A DNA stretch of 64,000 bases, taken from NCBI RefSeq assembly GCF_002252525.1, contig NZ_NNRM01000012.1:188193-252192 (forward strand), given 5' to 3'. Position numbers and translations under genes: made by a program. Positions 39,466 through 48,004 of the stretch are shown one piece after another (position 1 is the stretch's first letter; each line of letters opens with the position of its first letter). Source of the stretch: Brucella pseudogrignonensis. Lineage in GTDB: Bacteria > Pseudomonadota > Alphaproteobacteria > Rhizobiales > Rhizobiaceae. The notes under the pieces are model-generated. The model saw only the letters and a list, made by a program, of their open reading frames with translations, did no database searches and was not told where the DNA came from.

Positions 39466-39575
39466 TACAGCGGTTCCAGTTAAGACTGAATCGTTGGAAC
39501 CGCTGTAACTATTTGTTTTTACGCATTATCCGACGCAAAACCGGTTCCCACTTTTGGCTCGGAAATGCTATAATT
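39466..39575 (-). repeat. two-hairpin intergenic repeat
   Basis: Copy in the minus orientation. One stem is the 12-base perfect arms ACAGCGGTTCCA (39468-39479) / TGGAACCGCTGT (39496-39507). The other contains GCATTTCCGAG...CGGATAATGC with the family core GGGAACCGGTTTT. It lies upstream of the carbonic anhydrase gene and after the pyridoxal kinase gene. Confidence 0.8.
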
Positions 39576-39581
39576 CAACTC

Positions 39582-40466
39582 TTATGCACGCAATCCCTTG
39601 GTTGGATGCACCAATCGTCGGGTTTGTACCATAGCCATCGGCGTTGCGAGGCTTGAGGCGTCCGCTTCAAGCATCAGCTCATCGGCACCCCGTTTCGCTG
39701 AACGGGCCATGATCTCGAACACTGCCGCCGTTGTTCTTTGCAGCGCCTTTTCTTCTGAAAAGCCAGCAAGCCTGCGTGCCAGAAACACCGCCGATGTCAG
39801 ATCGCCAAGGCCATTGGTCGGCCCATCGACACAACGATGTTCAGCCATCAGCGCAAGGGTTGGTGTGAGCAGAATATTGCCGATGCTGCCCGCCATCAAT
39901 GGAAATGCAGATGTTACCAGCATGGTTGCTGGCCCGGTATCAAGTGCTGCTTCCATCAATGCCTTGTTGTCCTCAAGCTCAACCCCCGTCAGCCATGACA
40001 GCTCAAAACGATTGGGCGTTGCAATATCGGCAAGCGGCATCAGGTGATCGCGGATACCAATCGCTGTCGCCTCCGGCACGTAAAGACCTTTCTGATCGCC
40101 AATCACCGGATCGCAAAGGTAAAGCGCGTTGGGATTGCGCTCCTTCACCTTTTTAACCAGTCCCGCCACGGCTTTCGCCTGTTCGGGGTTGCCCAGATAG
40201 CCGGTGAGGATAGCGCCCACTTCGCCAAGCCATGGCGCGCGCTCAAGATCCTGCATCAGTGTTGCAAATTCCTGCGCGGGCGGCACAATACGCCCTGCAG
40301 GACCATGGCCTGGATGCCATGGCAATACCACCGTCGGCACGGCCCAAACGGGAAATCCGAGCGTTTCCAGAGCGAAAACGGCGGCACGGTTTCCGACAGA
40401 ACCGCGAACGACATGGCTCGAGATGACAATAACGGTTGTCGCGTCCGAAGGCGCAGAAAGCGTCAT
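39582..40466 (-). CDS. pdxY: pyridoxal kinase
   Basis: Ribokinase-superfamily kinase of 294 residues that phosphorylates pyridoxal in vitamin B6 salvage. The opening VIVISSHVVRGSVGNRAAVFALETLG and LYLCDPVIGDQKGLYV (residues ~120-135) match the PdxY/PdxK family. The catalytic region is GPTNGLGDLTSAVFLAR near residues 213-229, with Asp ~221. The ATG at 40466 starts one base after the upstream gene's stop, so they are coupled. Confidence 0.9.
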   Translation of the reverse strand: MTLSAPSDATTVIVISSHVVRGSVGNRAAVFALETLGFPVWAVPTVVLPWHPGHGPAGRIVPPAQEFATLMQDLERAPWLGEVGAILTGYLGNPEQAKAVAGLVKKVKERNPNALYLCDPVIGDQKGLYVPEATAIGIRDHLMPLADIATPNRFELSWLTGVELEDNKALMEAALDTGPATMLVTSAFPLMAGSIGNILLTPTLALMAEHRCVDGPTNGLGDLTSAVFLARRLAGFSEEKALQRTTAAVFEIMARSAKRGADELMLEADASSLATPMAMVQTRRLVHPTKGLRA

Positions 40467-40467
40467 G

Positions 40468-40755
40468 TTAAACCTGGCTTTGAATGAGATAAGAAATGAG
40501 CCAGACGATAATCGCCAGCGTGATGATGAGTCCAAGTCCGCGTCCGATGCGGGTGGCCCAGAGTTCGATAGGATCGTTCTCCGGTGCATCATTGGCAGCA
40601 AGATGGCTTGCAGTACGGGAAAGCCCACGACGCACAATACCCTCGGGGCCGGTCTGCTCCCGCTCCAGTCGTTCAAGAATGCGTTGAGCCTCGTCCTGGC
40701 GCTCGCGCCCCGGACTACCGCCCTCGCCTATGCCCGCCTGATGGCGCTCACCCAT
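40468..40755 (-). CDS. small membrane-anchored protein of unknown function
   Basis: A 95-residue protein I do not recognise. The first ~65 residues are polar and rich in Glu, Arg and Gly (RQDEAQRILERLEREQTG). A single C-terminal membrane helix (GLGLIITLAIIVWLISYLI) and a short tail follow. The layout is that of a tail-anchored protein facing the cytoplasm. It lies directly before pdxY with a one-base gap, so it is likely co-transcribed. Confidence 0.65.
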   Translation of the reverse strand: MGERHQAGIGEGGSPGRERQDEAQRILERLEREQTGPEGIVRRGLSRTASHLAANDAPENDPIELWATRIGRGLGLIITLAIIVWLISYLIQSQV

Positions 40756-40859
40756 AATCTGCCTGCCCTCAAGAAAAGACTCGTTTCCCGGAGACCCGAA
40801 CCGGGACAGGACACAGCATCACGCCCGGATTGCAGTTCTGCAAGCAGAATATTGTCTGA

Positions 40860-41879
40860 TCAGCCTAGTTTCACGATGAGCTTACCGAAATTGCCACCTT
40901 CCAGCATCGAAATGAAAGCCTTGGGAGCATTCTCAAGCCCCTCAACGATATCCTCGCGATAACGCACATGGCCGTCAGCAATCCATTTTGCCATTTCATG
41001 ATAAAAGGCCGGGCGCTGATCGGCAAAATCACGTTGAATGAATCCGCGAATAGTCAGGCTTTTGGTCAGAATATCGCGCATAAGCAACGGCAACCGATCC
41101 GGCCCGTCAAAAGCACCACTCTGATTATATTGCGCGATCAGCCCACAGACAGGCACTCTCGCAAACTGGTTGAGCAGCGGCAGAACGGCGTCAAACACCT
41201 TGCCACCCACATTCTCGAAGTACACATCAATGCCCTTTGGGCAGGCTAAAGCCAGTTCCTGCGCGAAATTATCCGAGCGATGATCGAGGGCCACGTCAAA
41301 CCCAAACTCGTCGATCAGCGCTTTGCACTTGTCCGCCCCGCCCGCAATACCGACCGCCCGCGCACCTTTAAGCTTGGCAATCTGCCCAACCGCAGAACCA
41401 ACCGGGCCAGTCGCGGCGGCTACCACAACTGTTTCGCCCTCTTTGGGCTGGCCGATTGTCAGCAAGCCGGAATAGGCGGTGAAGCCCGGCATTCCCATGA
41501 CACCGAGCGCCGTCGTGACAGGCACCTGCTGGGGATCGAGCTTGCGCAACGTGGAAGCATCGGCAACCGCATAGCTCTGCCAGCCGGAATGCGAGAGAAC
41601 AAAATCGCCGGGAAGAAAGCCCGCGCTTTTACTTTCCACCACTTCACCGACTGTTCCCCCTTCCATGACAGCACCGATATCAACGGGTGCCGCATAGGAT
41701 TTGGCCGCACTCATTCGCCCGCGCATATAAGGATCGAGCGAGAGATAGCGGATTTTCAGCAGAACTTCGCCCTCGCCCGGCTGCTGGATCGCGGCCTCAT
41801 CAAGCCGAAAATTCTCTGCCGTGGGCCGTCCATCGGGACGCGATGCAAGGACGATACGGTGGTTGATTTTTCCGCTCAT
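40860..41879 (-). CDS. NADP-dependent medium-chain reductase, CurA/LTB4DH-like
   Basis: A 339-residue zinc-independent medium-chain dehydrogenase/reductase. The N-terminus (LASRPDGRPTAENFRLDE) and LSLDPYMRGRMS near residue 50 are diagnostic of the leukotriene B4 12-hydroxydehydrogenase / curcumin reductase group. The cofactor loop AAATGPVGSAVGQIAKLKGARAVG lies near residues 153-178. It reduces alkenal or enone double bonds with NADPH; the natural substrate is unknown. The ATG at 41879 has CAGGAG just upstream. Confidence 0.9.
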   Translation of the reverse strand: MSGKINHRIVLASRPDGRPTAENFRLDEAAIQQPGEGEVLLKIRYLSLDPYMRGRMSAAKSYAAPVDIGAVMEGGTVGEVVESKSAGFLPGDFVLSHSGWQSYAVADASTLRKLDPQQVPVTTALGVMGMPGFTAYSGLLTIGQPKEGETVVVAAATGPVGSAVGQIAKLKGARAVGIAGGADKCKALIDEFGFDVALDHRSDNFAQELALACPKGIDVYFENVGGKVFDAVLPLLNQFARVPVCGLIAQYNQSGAFDGPDRLPLLMRDILTKSLTIRGFIQRDFADQRPAFYHEMAKWIADGHVRYREDIVEGLENAPKAFISMLEGGNFGKLIVKLG

Positions 41880-42020
41880 GTGGCACTCCTGCAAAACTCG
41901 GGCTGATGACTAAGCCTGCAACATAGATGAATCGCACAGACCTTCAAACGACCGCATGGAAATCTTCATGCTTGTTTTTAACGGAGAGATGGAAACTCAG
42001 TTCCCTCCCTGTCAGCGCAT

Positions 42021-42070
42021 TGAAAAAGAAAACCCCGCCACATGGCGGGGGCACCGCGGGGCGGGGTTTC
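42021..42070 (-). terminator. mmsA terminator region
   Basis: On the minus strand the stem CCCGCCATGTGGCGGG is followed by TTTTCTTTTT. A neighbouring GC-rich AACCCCGCC...GGGGCGGGGTT pairing extends it. It lies ~170 bases after the mmsA stop, beyond the duplicated tail. A weak second stem may form on the other strand. Confidence 0.7.
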
Positions 42071-42112
42071 TCACTTGGCGGGAGGTATTTGATCTCACGC
42101 ACCCAAAGCGGA

Positions 42113-42190
42113 GCGAGGACACGCAACATGAAGAAGCGCCTGGAGTTTCTTCATCGTTGGGATAACGAATTCCGCACCATCCTTAACGCC
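42113..42190 (-). pseudogene. tandem copy of the mmsA 3' end
   Basis: This 78-base block repeats, with a few changes and one extra base, the segment 42212-42288, which holds the last ~14 codons of mmsA and the bases just after its stop. In this copy the stop-spanning sequence is altered (AAGAAACTCC in place of AAGTAACGC). It is a partial, non-functional duplication 21 bases beyond the functional copy. The 364-base gap here holds only this and the terminator. Confidence 0.8.
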
Positions 42191-42243
42191 ATGCCGCGTG
42201 CCCGCAGCAAGGCGAGGACACGCAACATGAAGAAGCGCCTGCG

Positions 42244-43740
42244 TTACTTCATCGTTGGGATAACGAATTCCGCACCATCCTTAACGCCAGACGGCCAGCG
42301 CGAGGTGACTGTCTTGGTCTTGGTGTAGAAGCGGAATGCATCCGGGCCGTGCTGGTTGAGATCGCCGAAGCCCGAAGCCTTCCAGCCACCAAAGGTGTAG
42401 TAAGCAATCGGAACCGGAATTGGCACATTGATACCGACCATGCCGACCTGAACGCGGCTGGCAAAATCGCGGGCTGCATCACCGTCACGGGTGAAGATAG
42501 CAACGCCATTGCCATATTCATGCTCATTCGGCAGTGCGAGGGCTTCTTCGTAGTTCTTGGCGCGAACAACCGAGAGAACCGGGCCGAAGATTTCTTCCTT
42601 ATAGATGCGCATGTCTGACGTCACATTGTCGAACAGACAGCCACCCATATAGAAGCCGTTTTCGTAGCCCTGCATCTTGAAGCCACGACCATCGACGACG
42701 AGCTTTGCGCCTTCCTCGACACCGAGATCGACATAGCCACGAATGCGGTCGAGAGCGGCCTTGGTGACAACCGGGCCATAATCGGCTGAATTATCAGTCG
42801 AAGGGCCAATCTTCAGAGATTCAACGCGTGGGATCAGCTTTTCCATCAGACGGTTTGCGGTATCTTCACCAACCGGAACAGCAACCGAGATCGCCATGCA
42901 GCGTTCGCCAGCCGAACCGTAACCGGCACCGATCAGCGCATCCACGGTCTGATCCATATCCGCATCCGGCATGATCAGCATGTGGTTCTTGGCACCACCG
43001 AAACACTGGACGCGCTTGCCGTTCGAGCAGCCGCGACCATAGATATACTGAGCAATTGGTGTCGAGCCGACAAAGCCGATTGCCTGTACATCCTTATCGT
43101 CGAGCAGCGCATCAACTGCATCCTTGTCGCCGTTGACGACGTTGAAAATGCCAGCCGGAAGACCTGCTTCCATGAACAGTTCGGCCAGACGCATCGGCAC
43201 GCCCGGATCGCGTTCAGATGGCTTCAGCACGAAGGCATTGCCGCAGGCAATCGCTGGGCCAGCTTTCCAGAGCGGGATCATGGCAGGGAAGTTGAACGGC
43301 GTGATACCGGCAACAACACCAAGCGGCTGACGCATCGAATAGGTGTCGATGCCCGTACCTGCATTGTCGGTGAATTCGCCCTTCAGCATATGAGCGGAAC
43401 CGAGGCAGACTTCCACCACTTCCAGACCGCGCTGAATGTCGCCCTTGGCGTCAGCAATCGTCTTGCCGTGCTCGCGGGCCAGCAGTTCTGCAAGGCTGTC
43501 ATATTCAGCTTCGACGAGTTCAAGGAACTTGCGCAGAATGCGAACGCGACGCTGCGGGTTGGTTGCAGCCCATGCTGGCTGAGCCGCCTTAGCGTTTTCG
43601 ACCGCTGCACGTACTTCATCTTTCGTGGCGAGTGCCACAGTGCCCTGAACCGTGCCGTCAAGCGGCTGAAAAATATCAGCCGTACGACCGCTTTTGCCGG
43701 CTACATGCTTGCCGCCAATGAAATGTCCTACAGTACGCAT
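42244..43740 (-). CDS. mmsA: methylmalonate-semialdehyde dehydrogenase (CoA-acylating)
   Basis: Aldehyde dehydrogenase superfamily enzyme of 498 residues converting methylmalonate semialdehyde to propionyl-CoA in valine and inositol breakdown. GHFIGGKHVAGKSGR opens the protein. PFNFPAMIPLW near residue 150 and the catalytic cysteine in GSAGERCMAIS near residue 285 are typical of MmsA, as is the C-terminal KTVTSRWPSG. It is divergent from a LysR regulator, which may control it. Its 3' end is partly duplicated downstream. Confidence 0.95.
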   Translation of the reverse strand: MRTVGHFIGGKHVAGKSGRTADIFQPLDGTVQGTVALATKDEVRAAVENAKAAQPAWAATNPQRRVRILRKFLELVEAEYDSLAELLAREHGKTIADAKGDIQRGLEVVEVCLGSAHMLKGEFTDNAGTGIDTYSMRQPLGVVAGITPFNFPAMIPLWKAGPAIACGNAFVLKPSERDPGVPMRLAELFMEAGLPAGIFNVVNGDKDAVDALLDDKDVQAIGFVGSTPIAQYIYGRGCSNGKRVQCFGGAKNHMLIMPDADMDQTVDALIGAGYGSAGERCMAISVAVPVGEDTANRLMEKLIPRVESLKIGPSTDNSADYGPVVTKAALDRIRGYVDLGVEEGAKLVVDGRGFKMQGYENGFYMGGCLFDNVTSDMRIYKEEIFGPVLSVVRAKNYEEALALPNEHEYGNGVAIFTRDGDAARDFASRVQVGMVGINVPIPVPIAYYTFGGWKASGFGDLNQHGPDAFRFYTKTKTVTSRWPSGVKDGAEFVIPTMK

Positions 43741-43812
43741 CGGAATGCCTCCCAGCTGTGGTGTTCAATAAGGCGACACTAAGAGCCACCTTCTTCAAAC
43801 ACATCCTGACTC

Positions 43813-43830
43813 TGCAAATTCACAATTGCA
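43813..43830. promoter_or_regulatory. possible LysR-type box between mmsA and its regulator
   Basis: Inverted repeat TGCAA (43813-43817) / TTGCA (43826-43830) with an inner AATT...AATT pairing. It fits the T-N11-A shape of LysR sites and sits in the 166-base divergent intergenic region. Confidence 0.45.
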
Positions 43831-43906
43831 AGTCGCTGAAAAGCGTATCCGTTGTGCATTTTTTATAGTACGGTCTTCCGAAGAATACGCTTGAGCAGAG
43901 AGTGCC

Positions 43907-44788
43907 ATGAACTGGGATGATATTCGGATATTTCTGGCCGTTGCGCGTTCGGGGCAAATTCTGGGAGCGGCCAAAAGGTTAGGCATCAACCACACCACGG
44001 TGGCACGTCGCCTGACAGCGCTTGAAGCCGCACTCTCGACAACACTTCTGACACGCCGCACCAATGGCTCGACACTGACGCAGGCGGGTGAAGAGTTTCT
44101 TCTGGCGGCTGAACGTATGGAAGCGGAAATGCTTTCAGCCCGTGCGCAGGTTGGCAATGCCGATGTTGCGGTGTCTGGCACGGTGCGTATCGGCGCCCCT
44201 GATGGTTTTGGCGTGAATTTTCTCGCCCCTAGACTGGCACGACTCACACAGCAATACCCAGACCTGACTATTCAGCTGGTGCCGGTGCCACGCTCTTTTT
44301 CGTTGTCACGGCGCGAAGCGGATATCGCCATCACTGTGGAACGCCCCGAGCAAGGCAGGCTGATTGCCCGAAGACTGGTGGATTATACGCTCGGTCTTTA
44401 TGCCCATCGCAGCTATCTCGAAGAGCATGGCACGCCGCAAACGACTGAAGAACTGAGTGGCCACAGACTGATTGGCTATGTTGAAGACCTCGTGGTCAAC
44501 CCGTCGCTTGCCTACGCCGCAGAAATCAGCCGTGACTGGAAACCGGATTTCGAAGTATCGAGTGCGCTGGGTCAGGTGGAAGCCGTGCGGGCCGGTGCTG
44601 GCATCGGCATTCTTCATGCGTTCATCGCACGCGCCGATCCCGATCTCGTGCCGCTCTTTCCAGATCGCACAATCCGCCGTGCCTATTGGCTCACATATCA
44701 TGAATCCGCACGCACACTTCGCCGCGTGACTGCTGTTTCAGCGCTGATTTCGGAACTGGTCGAGAACGAGAAATCGCTGTTTAGCTAA
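43907..44788 (+). CDS. LysR-family transcriptional regulator
   Basis: A 293-residue LysR regulator. The winged helix-turn-helix covers residues ~1-60 (WDDIRIFLAVARSGQILGAAKRLGINHTTVARRLTALE). The effector-binding domain follows (VSGTVRIGAPDGFGVNFLAPRLARLTQQYPDLTIQL). It is divergent from mmsA across 166 bases that contain a LysR-shaped box, so control of mmsA is likely but not proven. A repeat element follows its stop. Confidence 0.92.
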   Translation: MNWDDIRIFLAVARSGQILGAAKRLGINHTTVARRLTALEAALSTTLLTRRTNGSTLTQAGEEFLLAAERMEAEMLSARAQVGNADVAVSGTVRIGAPDGFGVNFLAPRLARLTQQYPDLTIQLVPVPRSFSLSRREADIAITVERPEQGRLIARRLVDYTLGLYAHRSYLEEHGTPQTTEELSGHRLIGYVEDLVVNPSLAYAAEISRDWKPDFEVSSALGQVEAVRAGAGIGILHAFIARADPDLVPLFPDRTIRRAYWLTYHESARTLRRVTAVSALISELVENEKSLFS

Positions 44789-44852
44789 AGCATTTCCAGC
44801 AAAAATGTGAACCGGTTTTGCGTTCGGAAATGCGATAAAAACAAGCCGCTCT
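44788..44852 (+). repeat. intergenic repeat copy
   Basis: GCATTTCC...GGAAATGC stem with the family core GTGAACCGGTTTTGCG, then ATAAAAACAA. It is a shorter copy directly between the LysR gene and the convergent YoaK-like gene. Confidence 0.75.
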
Positions 44853-45495
44853 ATCGCGCTTTCCAGTAGATCACCATCACGACAACAATCATGATTGCCG
44901 GAATAAACAGCGCATCAAGACCAATGAAATAATGCGCCAGACCACCGCAGACAGCGCCAACCATCAGCGAGAACCAGACCGCGAAATGCTGCAACCAGCG
45001 CCAGCGCGGAACCTCGCCACGCAATGATCCGGCAAGATCAGCGGCAGAATTGAACAACGTGCCTGTCACGTAAGTAACGCCAAGCCGTGCAGAACCGATG
45101 GGCTGCACGGCCGCATTCTGTGCGCCCATGGCGGCTGCAAGCAGCAGCACAGGATGGACCAGCGCAAGCCCTTCACGGCGCAAGATACTTACCAGCAGCA
45201 ACACAATCACAACGCTCGCCATCACCGCGAGGCTTCCGTCCTTGCGATAGGCTCTTACCGCCAGCGTGCCAAAAAACGCGCCGACGAAGAACAGAGCGAT
45301 CAATGCAGCCGGCAGCCATATGACGACGTTGCCCATCACGTCGGGCTGACCAGCGATGGCAATGCCAAGCTGCGTGGTGTTGCCGCTCATGAAGGATGCG
45401 AAAAAGCCTCCCAGTTCAAGAAAGGCAATTGCATCAACGAAACCTGCCGAGGCCGTAAGAGCCAGCCCCAGCGACAGCTGAGAATTCGGTGTCAT
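44851..45495 (-). CDS. YoaK/DUF1275 family membrane protein
   Basis: A 214-residue protein with about six membrane segments. LTASAGFVDAIAFLELGGFFASFMSGNTTQLG (residues ~13-44) is the hallmark of the YoaK (DUF1275) family, whose function is unknown. YVTGTLFNSAADLAG is near residue 145. The gene is convergent with the LysR regulator and is flanked on both sides by copies of the intergenic repeat. Confidence 0.88.
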   Translation of the reverse strand: MTPNSQLSLGLALTASAGFVDAIAFLELGGFFASFMSGNTTQLGIAIAGQPDVMGNVVIWLPAALIALFFVGAFFGTLAVRAYRKDGSLAVMASVVIVLLLVSILRREGLALVHPVLLLAAAMGAQNAAVQPIGSARLGVTYVTGTLFNSAADLAGSLRGEVPRWRWLQHFAVWFSLMVGAVCGGLAHYFIGLDALFIPAIMIVVVMVIYWKAR

Positions 45496-45529
45496 GTGTC
45501 AGGACTTTGAAAAGGAACAGCCCGGTCTT

Positions 45530-45634
45530 TAGCGCGTCCCGAAAAATGTGAAACGGTTTTCGGGAAGGATGCGCGCCAAAACAAATATTGAGACGCGCCG
45601 ATCTGATTTAATCAGATCGAAACGCGCTCAAAAA
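45530..45634 (+). repeat. two-hairpin intergenic repeat
   Basis: First stem GCGCGTCCCGAAAA...TTTTCGGGAAGGATGCGCG with the core GTGAAACGG. The linker CAAAACAAATATTGAGA and a second stem GCGCG...CGCGC with ATCTGATT/AATCAGAT follow. It lies between the YoaK-like and GlsB-like genes. Confidence 0.8.
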
Positions 45635-45665
45635 ACCGGGCCACTACAAAAAATGAAATACGCGA

Positions 45666-45920
45666 TCAAACGCGTTTGACGATCCGCAGAATAATCAGAA
45701 GTATCGCCGCGCCGATGAAGGCATTGATGATCGCGGCGATAATACCGCCGCCAACCGAGAAGCCCAGGCGAGGCAACAACCAGCCCGCAAAGAAGGCACC
45801 GATCACGCCGACGATGATATTGCCGATGAGGCCGAAACCACCACCCTGCACCACCTTGCCAGCAAGCCAACCGGCAATCAGACCAACGAAAAGGAATACA
45901 AGAAGACTCATACCGTCCAT
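45666..45920 (-). CDS. GlsB/YeaQ/YmgE family small membrane protein
   Basis: An 84-residue protein with three membrane helices and glycine-rich turns (FVGLIAGWLAGKVVQGGGFGLIGNIIVGVIGAFFAGWL). It belongs to the transglycosylase-associated (GlsB/YeaQ/YmgE) stress family, whose function is not settled. The ATG at 45920 fits the GGGAGAA upstream better than the in-frame TTG at 45926. Confidence 0.88.
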   Translation of the reverse strand: MDGMSLLVFLFVGLIAGWLAGKVVQGGGFGLIGNIIVGVIGAFFAGWLLPRLGFSVGGGIIAAIINAFIGAAILLIILRIVKRV

Positions 45921-46007
45921 AAGCAATTCTCCCTCTCAGAACGCGCCCGCGACGCGTCTGAAACGAGTTGACATTATGTTGCCCCGCTAGACAAGGGGGC
46001 TGACGAA

Positions 46008-46532
46008 TTATGGCGCGAGATGCCGGAAAGCGCTCACGACCTCTTCGTAGACCTTACGCTTGAAAGGCACGATCAATTCAGGAAGCTCCTCCATTGGCTT
46101 CCACGCCCATTCCTCAAACTCTGCCCTATGACCACCGGGCGGCGGATTGATTGCAATCTCGCTCTCATCGCCTTCAAAGCGATAGGCGAACCATTTCTGA
46201 GTCTGACCGCGATACTTACCCTTGAGCGCCTGTCCGACAAGACGCGCTGGCAGATCGTAATTGATCCAGTTCGGCGCTTCTTCAAGCAGCGACACCGACT
46301 TCATGCCGGTTTCTTCGTAAAGCTCACGCAGCGACGCAACTGCCGGATCTTCGCCCTTATCGATACCGCCCTGCGGCATCTGCCAGAGCTGTGTTGCGCC
46401 ATCCATTTCGTCGCCCGGAATAACAATGCGTCGCCCGGCCCAGACAAGACCGGCCTTGTTGAGAACCATCAACCCCACGCAAGGGCGATAGGGCAAGCTT
46501 TCAGGATCGACGGGGCCTTTGTGCTTCGACAT
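46008..46532 (-). CDS. rppH: RNA pyrophosphohydrolase (Nudix)
   Basis: Removes pyrophosphate from the 5' end of mRNAs to start decay. It has 174 residues. The Nudix box covers residues ~52-75 (G-x5-E-x7-REL-x-EE-x-G: [18 protein letters not shown]). [17 protein letters not shown] and QKWFAYRF are typical of RppH. The ATG at 46532 has CGGAGA in front. It follows ctpA on the same strand after a terminator. Confidence 0.94.
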   Translation of the reverse strand: MSKHKGPVDPESLPYRPCVGLMVLNKAGLVWAGRRIVIPGDEMDGATQLWQMPQGGIDKGEDPAVASLRELYEETGMKSVSLLEEAPNWINYDLPARLVGQALKGKYRGQTQKWFAYRFEGDESEIAINPPPGGHRAEFEEWAWKPMEELPELIVPFKRKVYEEVVSAFRHLAP

Positions 46533-46610
46533 GATATCTCCGTGTAATCGCAAATGTTTTCACAACTGATATGCGGCAGAACATACAGTTTCAATATTAT
46601 TGAACTGCGA

Positions 46611-46647
46611 CAAAAGAAAACGCGGGAGCCTGAACTCCCGCGTTTGA
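46611..46647 (-). terminator. ctpA terminator
   Basis: On the minus strand the stem AAACGCGGGAGTTCAGG / CTCCCGCGTTT is followed by a T-rich tract, shortly after the ctpA stop. Confidence 0.9.
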
Positions 46648-46672
46648 TGTTTCCATCGCCTTCATAGGCAGA

Positions 46673-48004
46673 TCAGTTCAGAACGCTCTTCTTCGGATCT
46701 GGTGGGAAGGCAGCATTGGCCTCTTCACCGCGCAGAAGCTTCAGCGCTTCATTGAGCTGAACGTCATCCTTGGTCTCAAGCGGCACATAAGCGGCCGAAC
46801 CCGAACCGGCATCGTCTTCCTCATTGCCCTTGATGTGGCCTTTGAGTTCAGACTCACCACGAACGACATCTTCACCACGCAGTTCGGGTGGCAGCGGCTG
46901 TTCAACCTTGATGTCTGGCGTGATGCCCTTGCCCTGGATCGACTTGCCCGATGGCGTGTAATAGAGCGCTGTCGTCAGACGCAGCGATCCGTTTTCGCCA
47001 AGCGGGATAATGGTCTGGACAGAGCCCTTGCCGAAGGACTGCGTACCAAGCACGGTCGCACGACGATGATCCTGCAGCGCACCAGCTACGATTTCCGACG
47101 CACTGGCCGAACCGCCATTGATGAGCACGATCACCGGCTTGCCATCAGCCAGATCACCCTTGCGCGCATCGAAGCGCGTCACATCCTGCGGATCACGACC
47201 ACGGGTCGAAACGATTTCGCCCTTGTCGAGGAAGGTATCGGAAACAGCGACAGCCTGATCGAGCAGACCACCCGGGTTGAGGCGCAGGTCAAGCACATAG
47301 CCCTTGAGCTTATCGCCCGGGAGCTTTTCCTGAATGTCCTTGATCGCCTTCTTGAGGTCATCAGAAGTCTGTTCGGTGAAGGAAATCACACGCAAATAGC
47401 CGACATCATTCTCGACGCGAGAACGAACGGCCTTAACCTTGATCACAGCACGGTCGATCTTGAGCGTGATCGGCTTGTCTGCGCCCTGACGAATAAGTGT
47501 CAGCTCGATTGGCGAACCAACTTCACCGCGCATCTTTTCAACCGCATCGCTGAGGCTGAGGCCACGAACTTCCTGACCATCGATCTTACTGATCAGATCG
47601 CCTGCGAGGACACCAGCTTTGGAGGCTGGCGTATCATCGATTGGCGCAATGACCTTAACCAGATCGTTGTCCATGGTGACTTCAATACCAAGACCGCCAA
47701 ACTCACCCTTGGTCTGCACGCGCATATCCTGCGCTGCTTCCGGGTTGAGGTAGGATGAATGCGGGTCAAGCGACGTCAACATGCCGTTGATGGCGCTTTC
47801 CGTCAGCTTCTTATCATCTGGCGGCGTCACATATTGCTGGCGCACGCGCTCAAAAATATCACCGAAGAGAGCCAGGTCCTTATAGACATCGCTATCTTTC
47901 CCCGCTGCGGCAAAAGCAGTGGAGGCAGGCGCGCCCTGAACCATCACCATGGCTGACGCCCCCATCAGGGCCCCGGCGAACAGCAGCGACAGTTTACGTA
48001 TCAT
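46673..48004 (-). CDS. ctpA: carboxy-terminal processing protease, S41 family
   Basis: Periplasmic tail-specific protease of 443 residues. A signal peptide ends near residue 30 (ASTAFAAAG). A PDZ domain covers ~85-170 (GGLGIEVTMDNDLVKVIAPIDDTPA). The serine of the catalytic dyad is in GGSASASEIV near 300, and the lysine in FGKGSV near 325. The ATG at 48004 overlaps the envC stop by 11 bases, so the two are translationally coupled. It may process proteins involved in peptidoglycan hydrolysis. Confidence 0.94.
   Translation of the reverse strand: MIRKLSLLFAGALMGASAMVMVQGAPASTAFAAAGKDSDVYKDLALFGDIFERVRQQYVTPPDDKKLTESAINGMLTSLDPHSSYLNPEAAQDMRVQTKGEFGGLGIEVTMDNDLVKVIAPIDDTPASKAGVLAGDLISKIDGQEVRGLSLSDAVEKMRGEVGSPIELTLIRQGADKPITLKIDRAVIKVKAVRSRVENDVGYLRVISFTEQTSDDLKKAIKDIQEKLPGDKLKGYVLDLRLNPGGLLDQAVAVSDTFLDKGEIVSTRGRDPQDVTRFDARKGDLADGKPVIVLINGGSASASEIVAGALQDHRRATVLGTQSFGKGSVQTIIPLGENGSLRLTTALYYTPSGKSIQGKGITPDIKVEQPLPPELRGEDVVRGESELKGHIKGNEEDDAGSGSAAYVPLETKDDVQLNEALKLLRGEEANAAFPPDPKKSVLN

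Noticed and set aside
42113-42288. Direct repeats as a minimal CRISPR array
   Set aside because: Only two units; they copy the mmsA coding end, and no cas genes are nearby.
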